From positions 186,001 through 250,000 of the forward strand of contig CAJINV010000009.1 of assembly GCA_905178155.1 (NCBI GenBank): a DNA stretch of 64,000 nucleotides, in the 5' to 3' direction. The first letter of the stretch is position 1; every line of letters starts with the position of its first letter. Below the pieces are notes generated by a model. The model was not told where the DNA came from. It was given only the letters and a program-made list of their open reading frames with translations, and did not search any database. The DNA comes from Amoebophrya sp. A120. Its lineage: Eukaryota > Sar > Dinophyceae > Syndiniales > Amoebophryaceae. The position numbers and the translations under genes were made by a program. Below, piece by piece: positions 34,430 through 45,342 of the stretch.

Positions 34430-35860
34430 ATGCGGATGAGGTGGACGACAGGAGGTGTAGCTCCGAGACATCTGTTTCTTGCTCTGCTCCACTTTAGCAG
34501 CACCGCACTCCATATGAATTGCAAAAGTATCGTACTCGTATAAATGCATTACAAATTTTATTTGTAATGCTGATTTACCTTGACAAAGAGATTTGTAATG
34601 CATAAATGCAATGTTGACTACGAGTACGATACATTTGCACGGGATACTCCAGCGCGTCCACGCTGTTCTCCGGACCGGCTCCCAACCGTGTCCTCCGGGG
34701 TATACCCGAGACGCCCGAAGTTGCGACGGTGTGTGCGCGGACTGCGACTGCCTGCCCGGCTTCAAGTGCTGCTGTCGCGTGCCGCCGGGTTACTACTCGC
34801 TCGGGGACCGGGCATTGCGGTGTCCGGGAGGAACCTACCAAGACGAGTTTGCGCAGTCCTATTGCAAGGCCTGTCCATCCACGGCCGGAATCGTCTATAA
34901 CCCAGCGGCGACGGTGTTATGTTAGTTTTTTTCTTTAGCGTAGTTCGAGTTCCATCCTGCTCATTCTGCGCGAATGATTCTACCCACGCAGATAAGTAAT
35001 ACTATACGAGCCGCGAATCAAATTTGTATTTGGATTTGCGCGAAAACCCCAAAACAGCGCGTCCCAGCCACATCTACTATCATACCTTCCACGGAGAGTG
35101 TGTGCGCCTTGGCAGCCTGTACGAGTGCAAACGTTGCTATGGATGTGTCAGAGTTGAAATTGACAAAGTTGAAATGATTTGTCATGCATAAAATGGATGC
35201 CCGTTGGAACCCAGTTTTCAAGTGGCGCAAGACAAATTTTGGTGGTCCCTAAATCCATTTTGTCATGCTGTGTAGGCAAAGAAGGGCGATTTTCTCATGT
35301 TACTTTAGCAGCTCCAGCTGCAACCCCAAACAGGCTTACAATCGGCCTCACTTGCCTGCTCTGCAATACACGTGCCTCGGGTCATCCATTTTATGCATTG
35401 CAAAGTATTTCAACTTCGACGATTTCAAACCTGACGCTTCCATAGTTGCAACGGACTGCCAGACGTCGGCACAGGTGGTAACGGCCATGAGCGTATCAAA
35501 TGCAAAAATGTCTGGGTCTGGAAGAATGCAACGTGTGATGCTGCATTAGGATGTCTAAAAAATTTGTGTTGCATGAGCAGCAAAAGGAGTCTAATTTTTG
35601 TTACGCGGAGAGGGCATTTGTCATGCGGAATAGGCATCAAGAATCCCTCAAAAAACCTGTGATGCTAGGGCATGCATCACAGACATCACGGCTCATGCAA
35701 ACTGTGCAGGACAAGCCTCAGAATCTCCCAGACCCAGACACTTTTGCATTTGATAGAGCGCCCCGGTGGTACAGACAGACTGGTGCGTGCAGTATTTGCA
35801 ATTGCCGAATGTGCGCACAACTTTGCGACAGCAGTGCGTTTTTTCGGTCGAAACCAGTAG
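34430..35860 (+). CDS. Secreted Cys-rich protein, 5 exons, about 191 aa
   Basis: Exons: 34430-34511, 34651-34920, 35058-35137, 35450-35493, 35761-35860; the sum is 576 nt. The N-terminus MRMRWTTGG...HLFLALLHFSSTAL is a signal peptide (an alternative in-frame ATG is at 34409). Exon 2 carries a Cys-rich extracellular module: QPCPPGYTRDARSCDG, CADCDCLPGFKCCCR, PPGYYSLGDRALRCPGG, then SYCKACPSTAG. This resembles the ephrin-receptor/GCC2-GCC3-like Cys repeats of secreted and surface proteins. Exons 3-5 read HTFHGECVRLGSLYECKRCNG and end AVRFFGRNQ. Three of its four introns are introners (E2, B3, A3); the GT-AG intron 34921-35057 was chosen because its phase leads into the only frame that stays protein-like through both downstream introners. 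Another frame of exon 5 stays open to 35939, so the C-terminus is less certain. Confidence 0.62.
34512..34645. mobile_element. Introner, family E (copy E2), 134 bp
   Basis: The ends are ATATGAATTGCAAAAGTATC and GATACATTTGCACGGGAT. The duplication ACTCC lies at 34507-34511 and 34646-34650. It splits the region just after the signal peptide; splicing gives STALQRVHAV. Confidence 0.87.
35138..35444. mobile_element. Introner, family B (copy B3), 307 bp
   Basis: Termini TATGGATGTGTCAGAGTTGA and the inverted partner CAAACCTGACGCTTCCATA. The duplication GTTGC lies at 35133-35137 and 35445-35449. It is close in sequence to copy B2 over its whole length. Splicing gives ECKRCNGLPD. Confidence 0.9.
35494..35755. 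mobile_element. Introner, family A (copy A3), 262 bp
   Basis: Termini TATCAAATGCAAAAATGTCT and AGACACTTTTGCATTTGATA. The duplication GAGCG lies at 35489-35493 and 35756-35760. It is 44 nt of exon away from copy B3, the same pairing seen with B2/A2 in the eIF4G gene. Confidence 0.9.
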
Positions 35861-36666
35861 CGCATATTGGAGAAGAAACAGTGGAGGCTTGCTGCTTTTC
35901 GTCGCAATTTATTCACTTCGATGGTTGATGCATGATTAGAAAAATAGCGTTCATCAAAGCTGCATGCGTGCCCACGCGAACCGTGACCGTTTTCCGTGGA
36001 AGTGTCTGCGGTCATTCACTTTTGTCCAACCTGTGCAGCGGGCACCGCATTGTATATTCGCACATCATCTTTCAAAAATGAAAGGACCAGCAAGCCCAAG
36101 CGCAAGAGCAATTATCGAGCTTGTTCAGAGGTACTGCCTTGCTTCTTGTATGTGCCTCATCGTTGGAATTTTTAGCGGCGATTTTGGAATGCAGATCATA
36201 ATCAAGAACCAAGATGATCCAGTTTTTTCTTTTGGGCACGAAGCATCGTGTATCTTGGTCTTAGTTAGTAGTAGTACTAGTTAGCATAATTCCTAGTTGC
36301 GATCGCTACTTTACAGAATTTGGTCGTTCTGAAATGCAGCAAATGTCTTCTAGTTGTACTTCTCGTATTCGTTCTAGCGCTTCTAGGATATTAGACACCA
36401 GCTAAAGTGCGCACGATGCGGGCGAGGGATGGATGCTCGCACAGAGGTGCCGCGAAGATTGCCGAATCGACATTGACTCAGGCAGACTCTTGTACTGGCA
36501 GCGCTTTTTCCTAATCCTACCTTTCATCTTTTTATGATTTTCATTTTGTTCATTAATTTTCCGAAAAAAAGCAAAAAACTCAAAGTGTTTGTGTTTATTC
36601 AAGAAAGAAAAAGTGTACTTTGTTTTTTTGCTTTCTTCTGCCTATTGCACTAGCGAAAAATTGAAA
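35861..36666. other. Intergenic, 0.8 kb
   Basis: No supported gene. The frame at 35964-36284 (106 codons) has no domain and no matching splice context. The sequence becomes AT-rich towards the next start codon. Confidence 0.5.
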
Positions 36667-39513
36667 ATGGTGTTTCTCAATTCGCGACCGAAAATATATC
36701 GGCACACTCGGATTTTTTTGATCGCAATATTGGCAGCAGTTTCATTGCGCCTCGGAGCGCCTTATCAAGCCTCGGCCGCTTACTTTGGCCGCGGAGCGGG
36801 CTCCTTGAGTGGAGAGCGAGTGGACGCGCCGTACGGAAACAATTCTCCGTGGGTGAGTTTGACCAGCAGCTTCGAAGCCAGTCGCCACGCGGCGGAACCA
36901 GTCCGGCCAACGAACTCAACAAAGAAGGCCGAGGTCTTGCACACCCTTGGAGAGCTAGGTGGCTTGGGAGCCAACCAGCCGCGACCCACAAAAAGTGTTC
37001 GCTTCATAGAGCGGGCGAATGAGCGAAGCAGGACAAGAGGTAGTACAAGCAGCAAAGGAAACGGGTCGATCACGAGTAGAACATTCGAAAATAAGCGAGC
37101 CCGCAGTTCGTCGGACGAAACGACGCAGGAAGGCAGCGTTTGCGGTAGTTCTGGGTCGTCTTGGGACGGCGGAAATAATGGTGACATTGCAGCAGACCTC
37201 GATCGTGAAACTGAATATGAAAAACGCATGCGAGAGATCCAACAAGGCGCAAATTCCAGCGGTAGCTGCCTTGGAATCGACAGTTGCCGGGCGGCGCTTT
37301 CTCTCGTGTTTCCCTCCAGCAGTGGCGGAAGGCCTGCAAATGCTGCCGCGGCGCAAGAACAGCAGCTGAGTTCGATACATTCTCCCCGCGGGCCCCGGCA
37401 GCGCCCCTCGCTCCGGAGTCTCAGCGTCGAACCACAACCAGAGGAGAGACGATGGCGAGCGCAGGAGCTGCAGGGTCCTGTCGGAACTCCGGGTAAAGAT
37501 AGTAGGGTGCCATCAAAATCAAATGCGCAAGTCGCATTATCCGAAAGAGTGGAGGAGCAAGCTATCCTCCCCTCGTTTTCGGATTCGCTCCTGGCCTTCG
37601 TGGCGCAGCGGACGGCCCTAGCGACGCCACCGACCTCACCTGCCGGCCACTCAACAGAAGACGCTCAAGTGGCGCCAACATCTACTTTTCGAGAGTTGCA
37701 TCGGTCTGGCGCGTTTCCCCGGTTCAGGGGCGCGAACGCACATGTCAACACCACGCCGAACGACAAAGACGACTCAGATGTTGACAGTGAATACTATCGG
37801 CGGGTGTATATCAACATCTACAACCGCGAAGCCGCTTGCCACGAACCTCCTCCGGGGCAGTATATTCCTGGTCACAGAAGTCCGGCGTCCTCCGCGCACC
37901 AAATGTACACGTCTGCGCAAAACGACAGCGAGCCGGAGGAGGTGGTCATTCCGAAGCCCTGCAGGACCACCACCCCACCAACCGACGCGACCCTGAAACC
38001 GCAGAAGCAAGGCACGACGACCCTGGCGGACTTGATGTGCGAGTCGATTGTCGGTCCTCCGTGCCTGTTTTCGCGCACCGCCACTTCCCCCCGGGGCTCT
38101 CCGCCCGTCCGAAATTTGATCGCGCCGAGCAACGGGTGCGCGAAGGCGCTGGCTTTTGCGTACCATTCTGCGATCCAGGTAGACGGCGACAAGGAGATGT
38201 TTTTCGGCGCCGGCGGCCTTTCGGACTGGCGGGAGCCCCTGTGGAGGCGGAACAAGATGAAGAGGCTGACCGCACTGCCAAAGTACTTTCCGGCGCCGAG
38301 TGCGAACGTGTTTGTGCAGGTCGATGTGGGGATGCTGCCGCACAATCAAGTGACGAGGACGCTGGAGGCGATGCGCAACTTGGCGGAGCAGGGAATCGAC
38401 TGGACGTACGACAAGTACGATCTCCTGTCGAAAAACTGCAACCACTTTACCGTCGCGTTCTTAGAAAATCTGTTTGCCGCACTGCAGGACGCCGCATCCG
38501 GTTCGGGCGCCGCGCAAGAGGATGCAGTAGATACTCTATCCCAGGCGGATCGAACTAGAGGTACTAGGCCTTCACCGCCCCGATTAAGGTCGTCAAGGAG
38601 GAGCAGTAGCAAAGATGGGGACAGCACAAGCACAGGCACAGGCACAGGCACAGGCACAGCAGCATCTTCACGACTGGTAGTATCAGCCGCCAGCACCGCT
38701 GAGCTGGATCGGACGATGTTTCCTTTGGTTGCCAGGACCAAAGAGGAGGACCTGTATAACCGAGGAAGTGGGCTCCGCCGTTTTGGTGATAGTTGCAGCA
38801 ACCATGAACAACCATTGTCGTTGTACACGAGAACGGCGTCTGCAGAAAGCGCAAGGCGTTCAGGAGGAAAGCGCCGCGAAGGAGAAAACTGCTCGTCGAC
38901 TACTTCTGCGGGTTTGTTCTCGGTCGTCGGCTGGCCGTTCGCCGCGGAAGATGTTGAGGAAGTGGAGCCAGGACTGCCCGGCGGTGCTGTGGACCTCGGT
39001 ACGAGGTTCGGCAGGAGCGACGTCAGATCAACGTCACGTCGAGCCACTACAGCTACCCCGGCCGAAATCGGGAAGCACCACTTCTGCCAGCGAGGCCGAG
39101 AAGCCTCGGAAGAAGTAGGCGGGAACAAGCGCACCGAGGTTACTGAAGTAGACGATGCCAATCCGCTCGAGAAAAACAGGCTCGTGTGTGGTTCTGTAGA
39201 AGGAGGTGGACGAGGACCATGCGCCAGCTCGACGGCTTTGGAGGTAGACCCGGACAACCAGTTGTATTATTTTGATGCGCTTTCGGGACGCGATTTGAAG
39301 TTTATACTCACGGGGTTCACGGATTGCTTGCAAAAACAAGCACCGTTCGCGTACCGGTTCGCAGGCGTGTGTGTGAACATGTTTCAGACAGCGGAAGATT
39401 TCTGGATGCTCATGTGCGGTGGTTTTTCTTTATCTAGCGCCGGAAACAGCACGACCCACCAGCAAGGAGTTGTTGCTGACGCTCTGGGTTCCCCAAGAAG
39501 CGCGTCAATATGA
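36667..39513 (+). CDS. DeSI/PPPDE-family thiol peptidase-like protein with signal peptide, 948 aa
   Basis: Intronless. The chosen ATG gives a clear signal peptide: a basic start, then the hydrophobic FLIAILAAVSLRLGA and ASA before Ala-Tyr. The open frame itself continues 26 codons upstream without an ATG of better context. The catalytic domain is at about residues 485-605. It has AYHSAIQVDG with the presumed catalytic His (H500), FFGAGG, a VFVQVDVG strand, then YDLLSKNCNHFTVAFLENLF with the catalytic Cys (C591). This is the PPPDE/DeSI fold, a papain-like class that includes desumoylating isopeptidases. Both catalytic residues are present. The ~480 residues before it and ~340 after it are low-complexity Ser/Arg/Glu-rich, including a Thr/Gly run encoded by CACAGG repeats at 38631-38658. 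DeSI enzymes are normally nucleo-cytoplasmic, so an N-terminal secretory signal is unusual. The substrate is unknown. Confidence 0.78.
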   Translation: MVFLNSRPKIYRHTRIFLIAILAAVSLRLGAPYQASAAYFGRGAGSLSGERVDAPYGNNSPWVSLTSSFEASRHAAEPVRPTNSTKKAEVLHTLGELGGLGANQPRPTKSVRFIERANERSRTRGSTSSKGNGSITSRTFENKRARSSSDETTQEGSVCGSSGSSWDGGNNGDIAADLDRETEYEKRMREIQQGANSSGSCLGIDSCRAALSLVFPSSSGGRPANAAAAQEQQLSSIHSPRGPRQRPSLRSLSVEPQPEERRWRAQELQGPVGTPGKDSRVPSKSNAQVALSERVEEQAILPSFSDSLLAFVAQRTALATPPTSPAGHSTEDAQVAPTSTFRELHRSGAFPRFRGANAHVNTTPNDKDDSDVDSEYYRRVYINIYNREAACHEPPPGQYIPGHRSPASSAHQMYTSAQNDSEPEEVVIPKPCRTTTPPTDATLKPQKQGTTTLADLMCESIVGPPCLFSRTATSPRGSPPVRNLIAPSNGCAKALAFAYHSAIQVDGDKEMFFGAGGLSDWREPLWRRNKMKRLTALPKYFPAPSANVFVQVDVGMLPHNQVTRTLEAMRNLAEQGIDWTYDKYDLLSKNCNHFTVAFLENLFAALQDAASGSGAAQEDAVDTLSQADRTRGTRPSPPRLRSSRRSSSKDGDSTSTGTGTGTGTAASSRLVVSAASTAELDRTMFPLVARTKEEDLYNRGSGLRRFGDSCSNHEQPLSLYTRTASAESARRSGGKRREGENCSSTTSAGLFSVVGWPFAAEDVEEVEPGLPGGAVDLGTRFGRSDVRSTSRRATTATPAEIGKHHFCQRGREASEEVGGNKRTEVTEVDDANPLEKNRLVCGSVEGGGRGPCASSTALEVDPDNQLYYFDALSGRDLKFILTGFTDCLQKQAPFAYRFAGVCVNMFQTAEDFWMLMCGGFSLSSAGNSTTHQQGVVADALGSPRSASI
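38631..38658. repeat. CACAGG hexamer microsatellite in coding sequence
   Basis: Between four and five copies of a six-base unit, encoding alternating Thr and Gly. The period is a multiple of three, so copy-number change would keep frame. Confidence 0.85.
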
Positions 39514-40634
39514 GTTTGGCGATTAAGCAAGAGGAACACTAGAAGAAAATGCCACTGCGATCTCGTCATGCGAAAAGGATGCCTGCGACTGCGTCTGCCA
39601 GTGCCGCCGCGTCTTCGACAAGGAATCTGCATGACCGAAAAGTAAAGGGTGTGTGTGTGTCTGGTGTACGTCATACATAGAGTGAAAAACATTTCTGGCA
39701 GTCTCTAGTTAGGAAAAGTATCAAATTGAAGAATGTTGTGACGACAACATTGATGTATTTTCTGATTCTGTCGCCAGTCAGTCAGAGAAATGTTGAAGAA
39801 ATTGCGTTTACATAAGTATACACAGTGAAAATTCTACCTGTTCAGCGTACGAGCGTACAACAGAGTGTTTCATCGTTCCAGAACAAACTGAGCCAAGGTC
39901 TGTCATTCGGAAGAGGTAGGCGTTTATAACGCTTTTCCACCGATTCAGATGGAATACTGGTCCAGACGTCGCAGCGAAGAAAGTGATAGACTTTTTTCAC
40001 TTTTGTGCATGTGTTTTCCTTTCTTTCATCGTACAGCGTAAGGGAGGTGTCGTTCTTCTCTTCTTTCTACTGAATTCGTCGAAAGTAGTCGTGTCGTTGT
40101 TCGCGTACCTGATGTTGACACTTCGTCTTTTTCCCCGCGCAAAATCGTACACCAAGCAAAGACAACAGCACCTTCGTCCTGGGAGCCGCATGTCGTTCAT
40201 ATTAATTTTTCTGGTTCCTCTTCCTTTCTCATTTGTCATACTTATTGCGTCTCGGTGTCGGTAGAAGCAGACGGCGTAAATTCTTTATGCAAAAATGATG
40301 TTTTGTTTTAGTATCAGAATTAGTTTTGGCTTGGCTAGTTTGTGTTGTCTCATCTTCATGACCCTCGAGCTTTAGCTGCACAGATGAGGTTTTGCCCCAG
40401 TAGACTTTCTATCAACCCTGACGGAGCATAGGTTACGTCTGAGCTTCTCCAGCCTCAGTTTTGCATTGATTGTGTACACAAATCACCCAAGCGCTGTCAC
40501 AATCTTTGCGCTTCACTTGATTTCGATTTGATCGTTTTCCAGACGAGTCGGTGCGCTACGCCGGCGGCCCCGTAAGTGTCATCATTGGTCTGAGCAATCT
40601 TTTCATCTTCTTACCGAAAACGCAAGTAGACGCG
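39514..40634. other. Intergenic, 1.1 kb
   Basis: No supported gene. The frame at 39983-40264 is hydrophobic and low-complexity. The end of this stretch (from 40543, after a TTTTCCAG) is open in frame with the next gene, so an upstream exon of that gene may lie here. Confidence 0.45.
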
Positions 40635-43600
40635 ATGTTGCTGAACCGGGACCGTCTTTTGCACTATTTCGAGACCAGTTTCGGGCCTTTTCAGTACAAC
40701 GCTGATGCATCCGACGAGAGACTCGCGAGGGAGGTCGAAAACAATCTGGACAAACACTACCTCCCGTGCGTGATCCTGCCGGTGATTCACGTACGAGACC
40801 TGAAGCAAACGATTCGCAACGTCGAAAAAGTGGAACGCGCAGGCCTGAAAGGCTGTTTTTTGATCAACCAGCGCGAGCACGGGTCGGCCTATCATGGGCT
40901 GATTTCTGCTGTATCTACACGAAGTGGCACCCAAAGTATGAACCAATTTTACGGCTCAGCAGCAGGTGGACAGATGGATGGAAAGGGAACACAGCTGCTG
41001 AACGCAACTAGTAGTGCAGCATCAACATTATCTTCAAATATCCACCGTCCGGCGGAATCCCCTAGGCCAATGGTGTTGAAGGCCAGTCAGGACCGGGCTA
41101 CGGCACGCGAGAGTCAGGCAATCAAGACGCCGCGCTACACTGGTTACGATTTCCGGGAGATGCTGCCGATCGTGATTGCGGTGCGCAAAAGGTTCCCGAA
41201 GCTCTTCATCGGTGTCAACTTCCTGGGCGTCAACGGGGACAAGGCGTTTCCGGTGCTGGCCCGCCTCGCGCAAGGGGACTTCTCCGATCTGCTTCCGCGA
41301 GTCCGCGCGGCGACTCTGGAAAAAAGTCTCTCGAAAGCGAGCTTGATAGGGAATAGACCCAACACTGCATCGGATCGTTTGTCGAAAGGTACTACGGCAG
41401 AATTGTTCCCCCGACAACTACGCGCAGCAGTAGATCATCGGGCCCCGTCACCCCAAGTGTTGAAGGCGAAGCGGCAGAACTTCATGAACAGTAAATCCAC
41501 TACCACGGAAGTAGCAGTAGGACACGGAGCTGCTCGTCCGGGAGACGAGGGAGTTGGCCCGCTCCAAGCTTCTGTTGAAAAGGCACCATTGAAATCAGCA
41601 TTTCCGGCGAGAAGCACAAGCACTCTGTCAACACCGGTTTCGTCCGCGAGAAGGGTTGAAATTATCGAAGTCGAGAAGATGATGGAAAGTTCGCACAATC
41701 TCCCTCCACCAGCAGGAAGTAGGTCAGTAGAAAATAGTAGTACAGACGCTACAGAGGAAATTCTTCTACTCAGTGAAGACGGTCGCGAACACGACTTAAA
41801 AATGGAGAGCAAGAATTCCGCTTCTGCCACCTCTACGACAAGTAAGAGTAACATTGTTGTGGATCTACTACAACAAGAACAGGCGGACCTCAGCAAAGGT
41901 GACTCGCACGACGGTGAGACCACTCCAACTCCGGTACGAGAAAGCAAGCGGGTGCAGACAAAGAGTAAGACGGACGACGAAGTAGTGACTTTCTTTGTCG
42001 CCTCCAGTGCGCATGACTCGACGGTGACCGAGGAAGAAACAGCCCTTGGACATCAACAGCCACCAGAACGGCTGGGTAGTGCAACACGGAGAACTAGTAC
42101 AGTGCAAGAGAGGAATTATACGCCGCGAACCGAAGCAAGAGCTGACGGAAATGTAGGTGAAACAGCGGGGGCAACAGCATCCGGTGGCTCGGTGTCTCTC
42201 CAGCAGGAACGAGATGAAATCGGGGCTGACTTTTTAGAAGAGGACCTTCTAGACGGGCCGATTGTCATCGACGGCTATTGGGCGGATACCGGTATGATTG
42301 ACGAAGACCGCGAGGAACAAGTCCAGGCGGACCGCATCCGTGAGGTCCAGAGGCAGGTTTCTCCCTATTGGAACGGGCTTTACTTCGGGGGTGTGTGCTT
42401 CAAGAAGCAGCGGGAGGTGTTGCCCGAGAAGTGGGAGATCGCAGCGGCGCGCGCGTGCGAAATCTCGGTGCTGAGCAAGCGGCACATGGCAAAGCTGGAA
42501 AAGCAGCGCCAGGAACGAGAACGACAGAAAACCGCAATAAGAGCAGATGAAGGTGGCACGATGTTCAGGAACGAGCGAGGTTTTCCTGCGTCAGGAGGAG
42601 GAGCAGGAGAGGACAATGATAATATTAAACCTGCAAAAGGTGGTGGTCCTGCACTGTCAGCTGCCCTGGTGCCGGATCGCTCGGAGATGATCAAGCAGAT
42701 AGATCTTACGCCTCATGGACTTCAACCAACGGGTCTGTCCGGCCAGCTGATGCATTTCAGGCACGGCTACATGGACGTGGTGATGACATCCGGGACCGCG
42801 ACCGGGATCGCCGCGGAGCGGGCGAAGATTCTGTCGATGCTATTACAGTGAAAAATGCCCCCACCCCCAAAGTTGCAAGAATTTGTGATGCGGATTTTCC
42901 AAATGAAAACTTTTTGCCATGCATGAAAGGAGTATGAGTCTTTGTCTTTCTGATGCAGAGTCTAGGCGTATATCGCATCGCTTGCATGACAAGCGCTGCT
43001 CTTGCTGGGATCTTTTGCAATGCAAATTTTTGCTATTCACGATTGGACATCTGTGATGCTGATAGATGCAAGAGGGCGAATGTCTCATTTGGAAAGGTTT
43101 GCAATACAAATGCTCCCAAGTTCGGGGGTGGGGGCATTTTTCCTTTCAATAGATGCGGACCGGCGTCGGCCCGGAGAAACCCCTCGGCCTCGCCTCCGGC
43201 GTCACGCCGGATAACTTGGCAGAGTACCTTTCCCTCGGCGTAGATGTGGTTCTGGTGGCCACGGGGGTTTCCGACGACTTCCACGAGCTGTCCGAGGACA
43301 AGTTGCAAAGATTGATCGCCGCCGCGGTGGATTTTGATAGAAGTAGTTGTAAAACGGCCGCGTCCAGCACCGCGACCCCTCGAGGAGCGGATTATATGAC
43401 CTCGAATTCACGCGGCCGCGGGCCCGAAGAACTGCATTATTTCCAAGATGTTGGGGCTAGTGCGGAGGAAATGAGCCGTGAGAAGTTCTCTTCCGCAGCG
43501 CGAAGATCATCCTCGCCGTCATTTCATCAACATCCGCCGCAGCTTTGCGAAGACCAGCACGAACTTTTCTGGTCCCGCATGGACAAAGAGGCGCTGAGGC

Positions 43601-44430
43601 ACGGGCTGCCGACGCACACCGCCGTGGAGACGGCGAATAGCAGGAAGTTCCCCTTCTCCAAAGTGCCGCGGTCCCTGAAGCGGCGCAAGCAGTTTTTGAT
43701 GCTGCAGTCGGAGAACGTGAAGGACAATTTTGCGGGAGAGAAGAAAGATTTTAACTATGCGTGGCTGGACCCGAGTTCATGCTGCGTGTCGAACATGAAC
43801 CACTGCGTCCAGGAGTGGGCCGTCCCCTTTTGCTTGGGCAGGAACACCAAGCCCATCCACCTGGTAGCCGGCCCCGACGCCGCCGGCTTTTACTACGCCG
43901 GCGCCCTGGCGTCCTACTTGAACTGTGGGTTTCTCAGCCTGCGGAAGGAGAACAAACTGGGCTGCGCGACCGTGAAAGCCGAGTACTGGAACTACACGGG
44001 GAAGCGGAATGTCCTGGAGTGCCGCCGCAATTTCGACTTGGCCGGGCTGAACGTCCTGCTGGTGGATCAGTGGATTGAAACGGGCGGAACGGTCGACGCG
44101 TCCGTGCGCCTGCTGCAAAACGAACTGCGCTGCAACGTGCTGGGGATTTGCGTCGTCGGCTGCGAGAGCTCAGGATTTAATAGGGAAGACAAGGACGGCG
44201 AAGGCGGTGAAAAGGGAGAACGCGGGGAGGTGGAGATGAATGCGACAAATATCGCGGATACAATAAATGCTCGCTCGACTTCTATAGAAGTACCCAATGG
44301 TGTTGTAGTAGGTCCTCGCATGGGGGCGGAAATGAAAAGCCTGCCCATTGTGCAAAACATCCCTGCGTGTTTTCGATCTTTCTTAAACACCCGAGATCTT
44401 GTTGGGCTGAAAAGGGCATTGCGGTCGTGA
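40635..44430 (+). CDS. BtpA-like TIM-barrel fused to an APRT-like phosphoribosyltransferase, 1159 aa
   Basis: Two exons, 40635-42840 and 43157-44430, separated by introner C3; 1160 codons. The N-terminal two-thirds read as a TIM barrel of BtpA type, broken by low-complexity inserts: LKGCFLINQREHG, then LFIGVNFLGVNGDKAFPVL (~residue 190), IDGYWADTGMI (~545), DVVMTSGTATG (~715), and LASGVTPDNLAEYLSLGVDVVLVATG formed after the introner. The C-terminal ~270 residues are a type I phosphoribosyltransferase: GPDAAGFYYAGALASYL, LRKENKLGCATV, and the PRPP-binding loop NVLLVDQWIETGGTV (~residue 1036). The order and spacing are those of adenine phosphoribosyltransferase, so purine salvage is the likely reaction. 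BtpA relatives have no firmly assigned chemistry; I infer a related nucleotide or sugar-phosphate role. The true start is uncertain because the frame stays open upstream to an acceptor-like AG at 40542. Confidence 0.68.
42841..43151. mobile_element. Introner, family C (copy C3), 311 bp
   Basis: The ends are TATTACAGTGAAAAATGCCC and GGGGGCATTTTTCCTTTCAATA. The duplication GATGC lies at 42836-42840 and 43152-43156. Splicing gives KILSMRTGVGPEKPLG, joining two parts of the TIM-barrel domain. Confidence 0.9.
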
Positions 44431-45342
44431 AGATGGTAGGGGGGTCTTTTGTGCACGCGCAAGTTGTAGCTTTGTGCTTTTACTGAATTTTCTTAGACGA
44501 GTGAAAATAGATGCGCGAGTCACTGATTATACAGCGAAATAGGTGGGGTTTGCATCTATAATTCTTCCCTTTGTCTGTATCTTAAAGTCAGATGATTCAG
44601 CGATATGTACTTGTTCTCAACAAATACAACCAATTCGTACTGTCAGCAATCTGGTGTTTCTGATTTTGACTGACAACTATGTTGTTCGCCTGTTTTCCAT
44701 CACAGGCACAACCACATCACTTGTATCTGTGTTCGTGTGTCGAACTCCAATAATGAGACAGGAATGACGTTGAGGCACAATTAAAATTATGACGTCCTCC
44801 GGCGGAGATTATTTGTTCGTCATGATAGCCAAAGTGAAAGTACGGCTAGTACTTGGGCACAACAGGCACAGAGGATCGGCCCGAAACGAAGCCGAAACAA
44901 AATGGAGCGCAGGAGACACAGAGGACGGGATGCTCAGCGAGTGACGCGCGAGCCACTTTCTTCAGGACGAGGGCTTCGTGATGTAAGATGCGGCATCAAT
45001 AATAAAGTGTCGAGTCGTACTAGTCGAGAGTGCTTGTGCGAGGGATTTTGACTAACTTAAGTGTACTAGTGTATGACAGGCTTCTTACCTGTGCGAATTT
45101 ATATTTATATGAAGTCTATTAAAAGTCAAAAAAGATCCATGAACATAAACCACATTGCTTGAGGATAGAATACCGTTTTTGCGGTTCACATGAATCTTTG
45201 GGTTTACCAGTTCTGTTGTCGTGTTTCGAGTGAGAGGTCGTGTTGCTGCGCAGTCAGATGACGACGACGAGTTATTGACAGGCTGCAGTCAGAATTCCAA
45301 TTCTGCATCCGTGCGCCTGTTTGAAGCCGGGCAACGGTCGAA
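44431..45342. other. Intergenic, 0.9 kb
   Basis: AT-rich spacer with one 74-codon frame (44543-44767) of no recognisable content. Confidence 0.5.

Noticed and set aside
35551-35928. 125-codon frame with several Cys in its second half
   Set aside because: It begins inside introner A3. The frame set by the duplications at 35133 and 35489 gives a different, more protein-like ending at 35860.
40572-40626. GTAAGTGTC donor-like site near the start of the BtpA-like gene
   Set aside because: The only close acceptor would bring an immediate TAG into frame. The sequence is open straight through, so I treated it as not used.
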